This document shows positions 11,118 to 21,837 of a stretch of DNA of 64,000 nucleotides, piece after piece. The position numbers were made by a program, and so were the translations under genes. The stretch is from positions 22,638,001-22,702,000 of the forward strand of contig JAPQWV010000002.1 of assembly GCA_027422505.1 (NCBI GenBank), given 5' to 3'. The stretch comes from Craterostigma plantagineum. Taxonomy: Eukaryota; Streptophyta; Magnoliopsida; Lamiales; Linderniaceae. A model generated the notes under the pieces. It saw nothing but the letters and a program-made list of their open reading frames with translations, had not been told where the DNA came from and did no database searches. Position 1 is the stretch's first letter. Every line of letters begins with the position of its first letter.

Positions 11118-12146
11118 TCTTCTTTGGAGCAGAGAGTAAAAAATGAGGGTCCTCGAAGGCCTGCGGATCTCCCTGAAGCATCGAGGAAAAGGAAGGTCCC
11201 GAATAGCACACATGGCCTCAGTCCCGGAGAACCTGGCACTGAAGCTGCCCATGAAATAGTGTTGCAACAGAGGCCCAAAATCCCTCAACAGATAGTCCTT
11301 CGAATAGGCTTGGTGCTAGTATTCAGCCAGGTCCTATAAGAATTTCTTCTCATCCGTCGGGGACGGAAGATGGTGCTGGCAAAGGCACCTTCAACCTTCG
11401 CATCCACCAACTGGGCAGCCACATGCACCTCCGTCTTGCGCGCGAAATCGGCATCCCACTCTTCTTTCTCCTTAACGAAGGAGCTCCAGAGATCCTTCGT
11501 GAGCTATTTCATAAGAGCTGCATTTTCGTCCTTCTTTCTCCAGGGAGCTCCGCAGTTCCCTCTCTGCTGCGCCACTAGATCTGTCTGGTTAGTTATCTCC
11601 AGGTCCTGGATTGACGACTTTGCGGACAGTCCGGAAGCTACGTGGCCCACCACCTAAGAAGAAGTAAAACTTGCGGAAAGAACACCAACTCTGTGTCGCG
11701 ACTACTCCGGAAACTCCAGGTGGCACAAAGTCAACTTCTCCGTAGAAACAGGTAGTAACCTAACCATTGAAATGCCCAGATCTATGTCAGGTCCTCTCTA
11801 GGTCCCTTTCGAGTCCGTGCGAGGTCCGCGCCGTGAACGTCCCATGCGTCAAAGCTGCCTCAGCTCAGTCGGCCCTCGTATTCGATTAAAGTCTGCCGGA
11901 AGTCGTATTCCACCGCAAGCCCTAATCAGCACCAGGAAAATCCCACAAACCATACAAGGAGCTATCAAAAAAATCATGAAGGATAAAATCACGAGTTTGA
12001 AAAGTGAGGAAGGAGGAAGTAAACGCGAAGAGCCATTGCAAGAGAATGCGACTTCCCGAGAACGGTAAGAAACAGCTCCTTGTCACGGAAGTATCGCATG
12101 CCTTAAAAGTATTTACTCTAATTCACTTTGTCCCAAATGCAAATTA

Positions 12147-12160
12147 GAGTAGGGGAGTGG
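12147..12160 (+). other. Polypurine tract
   Basis: AGAGTAGGGGAGTGG-like purine run directly before a sequence that starts TGATGTGG and has LTR features, as expected for the plus-strand primer of an LTR retrotransposon. Confidence 0.55.
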
Positions 12161-12161
12161 T

Positions 12162-13070
12162 TGATGTGGCACGAGAATTAGGCAGGCTAAATAACGAAAT
12201 TAAGGGAATAATTTAGACTAAGGCGATAATTAGAAAGAATTGAAAGAAATTAGAGTTTTGGGAAAATAGGGAGATAAAAACATGGAATAAGGCTTTTAGG
12301 GACCTCCGAAAGGCTTTAGGGAACTAACATCCATATTAGGGAGTGTTTTGGGACTTATTGTGCTAAGCAGGTCCTGTCGTCCTGAGGAAGTGTCGTGAGG
12401 AAGCTTCACCAAACGGTCAGAAGTCTAAAAAGACGTCTGATTGCGCCTGACAACACTGAAAAGTTATTCCTGACAAGTTGTTTTATGCTGTCTAATGCCC
12501 CTCTGTGATGGAATGCATCCCATCTTTAGCCGCCTGATGTCCCTGACAGCACAGAAAAGCAGCTGCCAGCCCCCTGCTCCTGACAACCCAGGGTCAAGTC
12601 CCAGTCTGATGTCCCTGATAAACGGAGGACTTCATATTTCTTCACACATAATTCTCATTCTAACACTCACCACGATAAACACTTAGAAAATTTTCAGTTC
12701 TTCCACTTTCATGTATTTAAGAGAGAAAAAAAGAGAGGATTGAGTGTGTACAATCAAGAGTGATAATGAAAAGTGTTGAGTGCGGTGGACGTAGGATTCA
12801 AACGAATCTGAACTACGTAATCTCTTGTTCTCTCTTTTTACGTCCTTATTATGTCCCGTTTGCACCAGATCACGTGCACGACTAAGGTCCGCACCGATCG
12901 CGGACCTACACGTACCTCAGAATATTCATGTCTTTTACTTTCTTTTACGTCCCAAACACGTCCCCCAACACGTCCCCAAACACGTCCCTTTCAACCCTTA
13001 CCAATAAGCACCTTATGCACGCACCAAAACTTTGTAATACTTAATCTACCGCTATATATATTTTCCAACA
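12162..13070 (+). mobile_element. 3' LTR, Tat-lineage Gypsy type
   Basis: Follows a polypurine tract and runs from TGATGTGG to about CCAACA. It has a TATA-like TATTTAAGAGAGAAA at about 12715-12729. Around 12784-12835 it has the phrase GGTGGACGTAGGATT, then a pyrimidine-rich CTCTTGTTCTCTC run, an arrangement I know from the R/U5 part of Tat/Athila-type LTRs. No 5' LTR is present in the window, so both ends are approximate. The short frames within it are not genes. Confidence 0.5.
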
Positions 13071-13102
13071 CATATAAATTTCTTTGTGATAGCCCCATAT
13101 CA

Positions 13103-13358
13103 GTAAGGTCTTTAGTCATTTTGCGTAGGCTTTGTTTCTTTGTTCTTTTTCAGTTTTGTTTTCTGTTGTTAGGTTGTGGTTGGTTGTATTTGATCACATG
13201 TGAGCCTTCGTCTGTCGGATTTCTCATGTTATCGGAAACACTTGTTTAGTGCATCTCCAAAAAACCCTAAATCCAGCCATAAACGCTAGCAATGAGGTTG
13301 AAGAAACTCCAATAAAACCCCAAACATTATGCAAAACATGAAGGAATAAACAGTGCAC
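13103..13358 (+). repeat. 255-bp direct repeat, copy A'
   Basis: Partner of 9214-9468. It starts 32 bases after the presumed end of the Tat-type LTR and lies only 35 bp before the left end of the next transposon. Confidence 0.8.
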
Positions 13359-13849
13359 AGCAACTTGAAGCAGGCACTTGTCCTTCTCTATCCGGATTTT
13401 TTAAGTAAATAGTTTTTGACTTGGTCATCTTTTAAAAAATAGCACCCAAAATCGGATTTTACCTTTGTACCCTTATTAACTTTGCGCTAAAGACTAGTTT
13501 ACCCTTATTAATGGTAATCAACAACTTCAAGAGCACATCAACGAAAAAATTAAAGGGTTTACAGGTTTTACTGTAGCGAATCTGAAGCATCAGACCCGTG
13601 ATAGAATAGTAAAAGTAAAAAAGTAATCACTTTCACTTTCAATTCAATTAAATCATTCTCCTGCACACGAAACGTTCTCTCCCCAAATCGTTTCTGCAAC
13701 TCAAACCGAAATCCAAACCTCAATCGACAATGGCAATCACCGTGAACACCCAAAGAGTGAATGTCTTTGTTCTACTCTTCATCTTCTTCCATTTAACGCG
13801 AGAAGGGGATCTGGGAATGACGCATCGAACATTAATTTGGTGCGGAGCC

Positions 13850-14200
13850 GTGCTTGCAAGTAGAGGACCGTGCTTGGCAGCATAAGACCCGTACTTACGA
13901 GCATAGGACATGTGCTTGCAAGCGTACTCCGTTTTTTAATGCATGGGTCCCGTGCTTGCAAGCACACGACCCCTGTTTAGCAGCAGGGGACTTGTGCGTA
14001 TTTCAAGGGTCCCGCCCATTAATGGCCACAGCACGGGTCCCCTTCGTATAAGCGCGGGTCCCCTGTTCATAACGCGCGTGCCCCCTGCCTTTAACGCGCG
14101 GGTCCCGTGACCTTGCGCGCGTGCAATGTCACGTGACCCGAGCGTTATGAGCAGGGGACCCGTACTTCTCAGCATATGTGATGCGGTTCCTGCGCATCTG
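13850..14200. repeat. GGGTCCC motif array, left cluster
   Basis: A GC-rich island in AT-rich DNA made of degenerate units GCGCGGGTCCCCTG with an AT-containing spacer (TTCATAA, CTTTAAC). Best-kept units repeat every 21-22 bp (about 14034-14105). A few units are inverted (about 13983, 14155). Confidence 0.85.
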
Positions 14201-14277
14201 TGCATAAGGGTTTTCTATTTTCAATATTCATACTACATAATTAGCTAAAGTGTGTTTTACGTATAAATTAGGTTGTG

Positions 14278-17200
14278 ATGAATAAGCTGGGCACAAGGGA
14301 CGAAGTTCCTAATTGCCGTGTCACGCTGACCTCGTTATACAGCGAGGCCAGCCATCTGATAAGACAGTGTCTGAACCACCACGAGTGGGAGATTTTTAGG
14401 AACGAGAGTCCGTTCGACCGCCTTGTTAGTGCCGAGTCAGATTTTAACCTCTCGGACCAGTTGTTGTGGTACCTCATCCAGAGGCAGAAGATGCTGCACA
14501 ACCGCGAAGAGATGTGGATGATTGTTGGCAAAAAACCACTCAAATTTTCAAAATTGGAGTATTGTCATCACTGGGCTCAAGTTCGCAGCCGAGCTACCGC
14601 CGGCGAACCGCGACTCAGAATTCACCGCGAGATATTTTTACGACAGATCAACAGTCCGCATGTTGCACCTCAAGCATGCGTTGGAGGAGTTGGCTGGCCA
14701 CGAGGAAGGTGTGGACTTCGAGAAGCTGAAGTTGGCGGACGTCTACTTCACCACCGTCGTGCTGATGCCTCGACCGTCAAAGAAGGGCACCATCGTCAGT
14801 TCATGGGTCAGTCTAGTCGAAGACCGCTTTGCTTTCTTCCAGTATCCTTGGGGCAGCGTGGCTTTAAAGGAGGTCATATGCGCTATAAATGTAAATCTAC
14901 GGGAGAGGGCACGGGAGTGGCTGATCAGTGGGTTCGTACAACCACTTCAGGTGATTTATAATTAAGTTTCACATACCTTGTTTTGACATATAAATAATTC
15001 CTAATATTTTTTGCGTTATTTGTATTCAGATACTTGCATACGAGTGCATATCGGGCGTTGAACACGTCTTTGCGAGCCGCAAATAGAACATTTTACGCCA
15101 CGCATGCTGAGGTGGGGACGAACGATTGGCGTCGCAAGGGATGTCCGAAGCTGGGGACGGTCGCAGCTACCGCCCACGGGTCCCCTGTACGAGGGTTGTT
15201 AGTGCCTTCACTGGACGAGTTGGAGGCAACGTACTTTAGGGACAACGTTTTTTACATTGGGGCGGCACACGAGCTATTCGAGCGTGTGCAAAACTACTCG
15301 TGCAGGGAGTGGGTGCTAGGTTTTCCCATGGCCACCGCGATCGCGGCGAGGGTCCTAGCCGGCAGAATTTCAAAGCTAAGGCCATCCCCAAGATCGAGAA
15401 CAGTGGCCGTCGCGACGATAATATGCTGATGACTCACGACGACATCCCCGAACCTCCACCGGAGCACGGGTTTCATGCACCTCCATGGACGGGTCCATCA
15501 AGTGGATATGGTTTCACCTCAGAGGTACGCTTCGAGGAATGGTCGAGTTGTGCGGAACAAAACTTCACTGACTTATTTGGGCGATTCGACCAACTTGGCA
15601 TGCTGTTCCAACAGTTCCAAGACGAAGAGGGTCGACGATGGTCGACGAACGAGAGAAGGTGGGATGTGTACGAGGAACGTTGTAGCCAAATGAAATCGTG
15701 CGCGAGAGCATCATAGGGTTGGGGAACTCGGTTCAGGAGCTGGCGAGTCGATTTTTTTGTGGATCGCGCACTCCGCATGCTGAAGCGCCTCATCGTAAGT
15801 TTTTTATACTTATTTTTTTAATTAGTTGTGTAGATTACTTATCAGTTACTATTTACGATGTAGATGTCGATCCGATCGAGTTTGGTGGTGGATCAGACGC
15901 TACACATGCTGAAGCGCCTTACGGTAAATTTTTATACTAAAGTGTGGAAAAAATTATATACTTCTTTTTCAAATTTTCTTGTATAGATAACGATGAGAGA
16001 TGGACCAGCTCGTACATGGGACCATACGAGGTTCGAGTCATGACGTATGGGACGGTCACAGTCTGTCCGAATGGGCGCATAACCATTACAGTGATTATGT
16101 CCAACCGGAATGGACCAGTAAAGAGGCTGAGAGAATGGAAGAGGTCGAGGTGGACCCATCGTTGTGGAGGGGCAGTTACGATGTCGGGGTTCAGGAGGAC
16201 GATGCTCGGCAGGTTGAGGCTCAGAAGGTCGAGACACACGCCGAGGCTCAGGAGGACGAGGCTCAGGTCGAGACGCACGCCGAGGCTTCGATTTCTGACC
16301 GAGCGGTCGACAAAGGAAAAGGAGTCGTGAAGGAGAAGACCCCTGAGTGGACGAAGAAGCCATCTTGGTACCAGCTGACGCCGTTCACAGATTTCCCCTC
16401 GATGATTACAGTCAAGGGTCCAAAGCTTTCAGCGTTCGAGCAGCATATCCAAACGAAGGTAACCAAATTTTGGCCCACCGTTGAAACACGGATTTTAGGG
16501 CTTATGAAGATCTGCGGTATGAAAGTCGACGGCCGGCTACAAAAAAACGACCCTAAATGGCTCATGAACCTTGCGACTGAGGGTATGCCGCTCGATGAGA
16601 TGGTATGTATCAATTTACCAAATGCTTTTGCGCTTACTTGAATGTGTTGAATAACGGTCTATATTTTATTGCAGCCCATCGATGAATGCATCGCTGGGAT
16701 CCTCAACATGCAAAGAGCTAGCAAATCGTGTACGCACAGAGTCGCGTACATGGCCCATAGCTTTAAGACGCAACTCGATGAGCGAGGGGTGGCACTACAC
16801 AAGGAAGGCAGCAGCAGGAAAAGGCTTCGAGTCATTGATCCCGTACGCTGAGGGAGAAGATGAACAGTGGAAGAACACGTCGTGGGATTTAGCGACCCAC
16901 ATTGCCATCCCTATCCGTACGCGAGGCCCGTGGGCGTTGTTTCCTATTGATGTAGAAGCGAGAACATTCACGATTTACGATTTGGATGCACCTCCTGACT
17001 TCAACAAGCGCTATGTCGCGGATGACATCGATAAACTAGAACGTGATCCCGGGCAAGACGTGGCTAACTAGTTGGTGTCGCGACTTCACAAGACCAAATT
17101 CGTAAATTATCATGAAATGTTGCGTTTTATTTATCGTTCATATTTATCGTGTTAAAAAATACATATAATGTTGGATATCATTTTCAGTGAGAAGATGGTG

Positions 17201-17349
17201 TTGCAATGTTGCGGGCGGCATTATCGCTTATGGTGAAGAAGGACGACGTCTCCCGCCTGAATCAAATTCATATGAAGGATTTCAGAAAATACCTCGCCTG
17301 TTCTATTTTGAATAATGATTGGGACAGGTTTTTAGTATTGTTTTGTTGA
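14278..17349 (+). pseudogene. DUF1985 / Ulp1-like protease gene of the MULE, inactivated
   Basis: Multi-exon gene inside the TIR element. Exon 1 (from the ATG at 14278) has the DUF1985 signature: LLWYLIQRQ..., KKPLKFSKLEYC, then in another frame ITGLKF, with a frameshift near 14555. An intron with clean GT-AG ends lies at about 14950-15030, and exon 2 opens with AYECISGV followed within a few codons by a stop. Two small exons near 15765 and 15895 look duplicated (both end GCATGCTGAAGCGCC). The exon at about 15987-16590 has an acidic EAQ/VETHAEA repeat and joins across a GT-AG intron (16591-16675) to a block like the Ulp1 (C48) peptidase. There, where HW is expected in the catalytic His motif, the sequence is GPWALFPIDVEARTFTIYD, and where DCG[VI] is expected it reads EDGV. 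So both catalytic His and Cys appear lost. Assignment as Ulp1-like is moderately sure; DUF1985 is stronger. Confidence 0.72.
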
Positions 17350-17514
17350 ATAAAAATTTTCTGTGTTGGTATTAATTTTACGTGAGTTGGATACGAATTT
17401 AGGGTATAGAATTGTAAAAGGTTAATTTCTATGTGTTTTCCAATTTTTTTCAGTATGAGAGTGATGTGTGATTTGATATGACACTTAACTGAAGGTGGGC
17501 TGAATGTTAAGTGC

Positions 17515-17765
17515 GGCGTTTTTGGTCCCCTGGCGTGCCACGCAGTTCCCTGCGCGGGTCCCCTGAATATAAGTGCGGGGACCCTGCTCATAACGTGCAC
17601 GTCTCCTACCCTTAACGCGCGGGACCGCTGCTCATATCGCTTCGGAACAATTTCGACGGGACCCGAACATCTCAGCGCAGAGACCATGCAATATGTGCGA
17701 GTCCCCTGTCTACATGCGCGAGAACCCTGCCATAACATGCGGGTCTCCTGTGTTCATGTGCGATT
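17515..17765. repeat. GGGTCCC motif array, second cluster
   Basis: Same degenerate unit as in the left cluster (GCGGGTCCCCTG, GCGCGGGACC, GCGAGAACCCTGC and relatives) directly after the DUF1985/Ulp1 gene, spacing about 21-25 bp. Confidence 0.8.
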
Positions 17766-18269
17766 TTTGCAATGTCGATCCATGGAATTAGGCGATTAAT
17801 TGTGCGTATGTATACATTGTTTTCCCTGTACTACAATATAAAGTCATCATAAAATAGTACATAACAAAAAATTGGATGAAATCACATACATTCAGTTTAT
17901 AAGATTGTTACATCCTACAGAATTCACAAACACGGATATATTTTTTGGGTGTGCTCTCTACTATATTCCCGACAGAGATCAATTAACTTGAAATACATGT
18001 AATATTTTTTTTCAAAACGTGAACTTTGGTATTGTTAATCTAGTGAAATTTTTTTAATCGCGTACTTAATTTTTATTAAGTATTATCTTATTAAGAAATT
18101 AATAATATTAGAACTTCACGTCCCTTTCATTTATCAATCGAAATTCAAATGTCAAGTCATCTGTCCCGTACATACTGTATACTGGCACTGCTCTGACATG
18201 TCGACTTTTGACCAATAATTGAACAATTATTGATCCCACTCAATAAGCGAAGGTGACCAACCCTAATGT

Positions 18270-18345
18270 GCGGGTACTCAGTTTTTCCTACTGGGTCCCC
18301 AGCTCATAATGCGCAGGTCCCGTGCCCTTGGGCGCAGGGGTCTGA
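18270..18345. repeat. GGGTCCC motif array, third (short) cluster
   Basis: Three units (GGGTCCCCAGC, GCAGGTCCCGTGC, GCGCAGGGGTC) at the 3' side of the minus-strand DEK_C-like exon. Confidence 0.7.
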
Positions 18346-18354
18346 TGCGTCCTT

Positions 18355-18635
18355 CTACACGGCGTCATTTCGGACAACCTCGGCTGCTTGTCCTTGGCTC
18401 ACTTCGCTCAGAGCATCGTCGTCGCCGTGTAGGAATCTGTCGATCTCGAGAGCATTGTCGTCGCCGTGTAGGAATCTGTCGATCTCGCCCACGATGAACG
18501 CCCTCCTTCGCGATAGGTCGACGTCAAGGTTGGCCTCTAGACGGCAGTAGACGGCGGTGGCCGTGGTAGTCCTGAGGTCGGAGCTACTGACGATTTCGTG
18601 GAGTCGAGCGACGGCGTCCGTCAGCACTCTTGCTG
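18355..18635 (-). CDS. DEK C-terminal-domain-like exon inside the MULE
   Basis: Minus-strand open frame of about 90 codons ending in TAG at 18355-18357. No ATG is at its start; it is better read as an exon, since a pyrimidine/AAAACAG acceptor-like sequence precedes it near 18636. The first 55 residues match the pattern of the DEK_C domain (V..IV..SDL.T.TA..V...LE..L.VDLS.R.AFI...ID.FL), a small helical DNA-binding fold found in DEK and SWIB-type chromatin proteins. A 39-bp tandem duplication (18421 and 18460) repeats 13 residues, EIDRFLHGDD-AL, at the end. The 5' exons are not identified. It may be a captured host gene piece or a normal part of this MULE family. The domain call rests on pattern memory, not a search. 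Confidence 0.5.
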
Positions 18636-19184
18636 TTTTGTTTCAGTGATTATTTAAAAATGTTATTTACGGATGGTGTGTGTTTGATATTGTGATTTCG
18701 ACACATAATTGAAACCCTAACAGCTTGCAAAACCTTAAGAACTTTCGAAAACCCTAACTGCTCTCGAAAACCCTTACATATAGCACGGGACCCAAGCTGG
18801 AAATTCGACACTCTCGTGGCCACACATCATCTCTTTGACACAATCATGTAATTTCGAGGGTTAAAATTCGTAATTCGAAACGGAAAAACATACTGTAAAG
18901 AGTTAGAACTTGGTATTTCTTTCAAGACTTGTTTCGCAGACTTCGAGCTCGACTTAGTGACAAAAATGAGGCTGTTTTTTCTTAGAGACGATGAAGAAGA
19001 AAGGATGGATCGATCTGGGTGGTTGTGGTAATTATTACGTGCTGCTGTGCATTTAAATGGCGTTTCGTTTCTTTTATATAGATACAGATCGTTTGTATGT
19101 TTATTTATTTTTATTTTTCAATTATTTTTAGTTAATTAACGAGGGTTTAAAGAAGTAAAGTTCAGTAAAGTTCGATAAGAAGCG

Positions 19185-19470
19185 ATTCTGCGCGGTTCCC
19201 CTGTTTTTACGCGCATGAACCCTGCATTTATGTGCGGGTCCCATGATCTACTGCGCGGCATTAATGTGCGGGTCCCATGATCTGCGGCACCAATGTGCAG
19301 GAAGCCTGCACTGATGCGCGGGTCCCGCGAATTTATGTGTAGGTCCCGTGAATTTATGTGCGGGTCCCGTGATCATATGTGCGGCATTAATGTGCGGGAC
19401 CCCTGCTTTTATGTGGAGTCCCATGATCTAACGTGCGGGTTGCCTGCTTTCAAGCGGGGTCTCCTGGTCA
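19185..19470. repeat. GGGTCCC motif array, right cluster
   Basis: Longest and most regular cluster: the unit TGCGGGTCCCGTGA plus a spacer such as ATTTA repeats every 21 bp at about 19318-19385, with alternate units reduced to GCGGCATTAA. It lies 460 bp from the right TIR, as the left cluster lies about 460 bp from the left TIR. Confidence 0.88.
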
Positions 19471-20116
19471 ATTGGACATTTTAAAAAACGAACAATGAAT
19501 ATATTCGTCCTTCCAACCGGAATTTCAAAGCTTTGACAACCCATTTAGTTGGGAACAGGGTTTAGGACTAAGAATTACAAATTTAGATGGTTATGTTCAA
19601 ACTACAACCAGGAAAATACTTATAGTGAAGAGTGAGGTTCGAAAATCTTTCATTGAGGACTTTCGAGTGTTCTTTCGACTGTGAAGAATCTGATATGAGG
19701 TCAGGTCGACTGACTTGCAAAAGAAGAAGAAAATGTAGGTGATTTTTCTTAATGACGATGATGAAGAGGAAGAAAATTAGGTGAGCTTGCTTGTTGGAAT
19801 GAATGCTTTCTGCTGCAAAATGATGAAGAAGAAGATGATTAAATGCTAATTAAAAAGAGTATTATTGACCAAAAAAAGTCAAGAGTGCTATTTTTTAAAA
19901 TTGACCATGTCAAAGGCTATTTTTTAAAAAGACCCTCCTCTATCCACATCTTTATTTTGTATTCTTATTTCTTTTTAAATTTTTTTTAAAATTAATTTAG
20001 GTATTCAGATAATCTGAGGGCTTGTGCGGGTATCTTTCTGGAAATGCTTTGGAAAGAGTTTTTTTTGTTTCACTTTTTTTTCTTATTTATTTATTAATAT
20101 AGAAAATTAGTTTTAA

Positions 20117-21257
20117 ATGTAATTCAGTACCCTGTCAGTATTATTTTATATATACGTACCTATTAGAATAATGTTTTTGCACATAAGTACCTGGTCCGCC
20201 GCAGGTACGCATATAACACATTTAGGTACCATATAGCAACGTGTTGTGGTACGAAATAAATTGAGAAAATGGTACGTCATATAACACATTAAGGTAACAT
20301 ATAGAAACCTTATAGGCTACAGTATAAACTATGGCTGGGGAAATATACCGAAATACCAATATATCATCCTTATCGTATCGAAACGTACCGAAAATATCGA
20401 AAATTTGGTATACTGAAGTTTTTTGTAAGGTATTACGTACCGAAAATTTTCGTATGGTAATGGTATGAAAATTTTAAAATTAGGTATACCGATTATACCG
20501 AAATACTAAAATTTAATATTATATATATATACAAACGCCTACATATATTATATAATTTTAAAAAATATAAAATGGATAAAAATATTATAAGGATCTTCAT
20601 AAATTTATTTAGCCCATTAATTATTAACTATACCCAACTTTCTAAGATTATTGAGGCCCACCATATTTTACTTACATTAAAAAACAAAAGGAAATACAAA
20701 ATAGCCGTTTCGTTTTAATTAGACTGTATATAAAGTTGTATTTTTTGGTTATGTAAAGTTCTTTGTCTTACTAAGGCGACTGACTAAAATTTGTAAATTA
20801 TTTAAGGTTATTTTATGAATTAAAAATCTTTTTATTTTGAAAATTTTGGAATTAGTAATCCATCTTATTGGGGCCTAAGGAGTTTGAATTGACTAAAAAT
20901 TCGAAACGACTAAACGAGTTACGAGACACGCATCTGTGTGAATGGTATAGAAGGTATGATACCAATACCATACCGAAATTTCGGTATGATAACGTATCGA
21001 AATCTAAGGTATACTGAAATTTTGGTATGATATTGGTATGATTTCTTTCGATACCGAAATTTCGGTACGGTATACGGTATCACAGTTTTTGGTACGGTAT
21101 ACTGTACCTAACCACCACTAATATAAACGCGTGACGTGGTACGCAATACAACATAAAAAGGTACGTCAAGACTAAGAAAATTGGTACAAACAGTAAAACG
21201 GGTACTTATCTGTAAAAATTTCTGACATAGGTATTGCTTTGTTTATTCAATTTGGTA
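20117..21257 (-). repeat. Solo inverted copy of the 395-bp satellite unit, split by a hAT MITE
   Basis: The reverse complement matches one full unit of the array at 27810-49590 in order: the GATCAGTACC, TTTTTACAGATAGGTACC, GGCGTACC, CCTGCGGCGGA and CTGACAGGGTACT landmarks. It is broken at 20330-21120 by a hAT MITE. It is more diverged than units inside the array. The GGGTATTTATGTG-type terminus of the array is not recognisable at its ends. Confidence 0.78.
20330..21120. mobile_element. hAT-like MITE rich in TACCGAAAT
   Basis: 791 bp with 8-bp TSD (GTATAAAC at 20322-20329, ATATAAAC at 21121-21128, one mismatch). Ends are related inverted repeats, TATGGCTGGGG...TATACCG and its counterpart TAGTGGTGG...TATACCG. 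Both sides are built of GGTATACCGAAAT-type phrases in opposite orientation. No coding region. 8-bp TSD and TA-start ends fit the hAT superfamily. Confidence 0.82.
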
Positions 21258-21837
21258 TTTTCCTATAGGTGTCACTAAATTTAAAACATATTGTCATGAA
21301 CATATATATGATCATTTTATTCAACCAGAAAATAAATTAATATTTCATTTCTGATAATTTAATTAATTAAATATTTTTTCTCAAAGAAAATCATATTCTA
21401 TTTTACTTTTGATTTTATAGGTATTTAAAGTCATAATTTTCAATTTATGTATTCTTAAATTTTTTATTTGAGAATTTAGGTTTGTTGTTCCTTTTATAAG
21501 TTATTTCTAATTTAAACAATCTTCGACAATTTAATATATTAAGCAATAAAAAGTATTATATATAGAGGAAATAGTTGGAGTTTGATTACACTATTTAAAT
21601 ATGGAGAAATTATTCTTTTTCACCTGCATAAGTAGATGAATCATTTCATGGAGATGGTTGTTCAGCCTATGTGTTTTTGTTGTGTACATTAAAAAGCAAA
21701 GTTATTATCGGGAAAAAGAAAGTTAAAAACGCCTCCAGTTCATCATAAATGACGCTGTTAATTGCGAACAAATCAATAGGTTAGGGAGCAATTTGCAATA
21801 TACAGGCCTTAATGTCTTTTTCTCAGTGAAAGTATAT
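21258..21837. other. AT-rich stretch without recognised feature
   Basis: No coding potential, tandem repeat or terminal repeat seen. Confidence 0.5.

Larger units (their letters stand above)
9469..12161 (+). mobile_element. Non-coding internal region of a non-autonomous LTR element (Tat-like)
   Basis: Carries no gag or pol motif on either strand. Several phrases recur: GCGCTATAAC next to ACGCATTTAAGCGAGC at about 9800-9955 and again near 9945, 10270 and 10460-10500; a pair of related blocks around 10020-10140 containing ATGCCAAAGGTC and GGTGTAC; and a 180-bp tandem duplication described separately. It ends in a purine-rich tract followed by an LTR-like sequence, so it is read as the body of a large retrotransposon derivative that depends on proteins made elsewhere. 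The open frames seen here run through repeats and have no family resemblance. Confidence 0.45.
13394..19934. mobile_element. Complete 6.5-kb TIR element (Mutator/Kaonashi-like) carrying DUF1985/Ulp1
   Basis: The ends are inverted repeats of about 50 bp: the left (13394-13445, GGATTTTTTAAG ... AAAAAATAGCAC) matches the reverse complement of the right (19885-19934) at most positions. Directly outside lie 11-bp target-site duplications with one mismatch, CTTCTCTATCC (13383-13393) and CTCCTCTATCC (19935-19945). A 9-11 bp TSD points to the Mutator superfamily. Inside are a broken plus-strand gene with DUF1985 and Ulp1-like parts, a minus-strand DEK_C-like exon, and four clusters of a GGGTCCC motif. 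No mudrA-type transposase is recognisable. DUF1985 plus Ulp1-like protease is the known cargo of Kaonashi-type MULEs in plants. Confidence 0.85.

Noticed and set aside
10643..11211. Open frames of 120-160 codons on both strands with internal repeats
   Set aside because: Result of a 180-bp duplication (a multiple of three) in a non-coding retroelement body.
13779..14205. Cys/Arg-rich frames on the minus strand
   Set aside because: Produced by the GGGTCCC repeat array; no domain.
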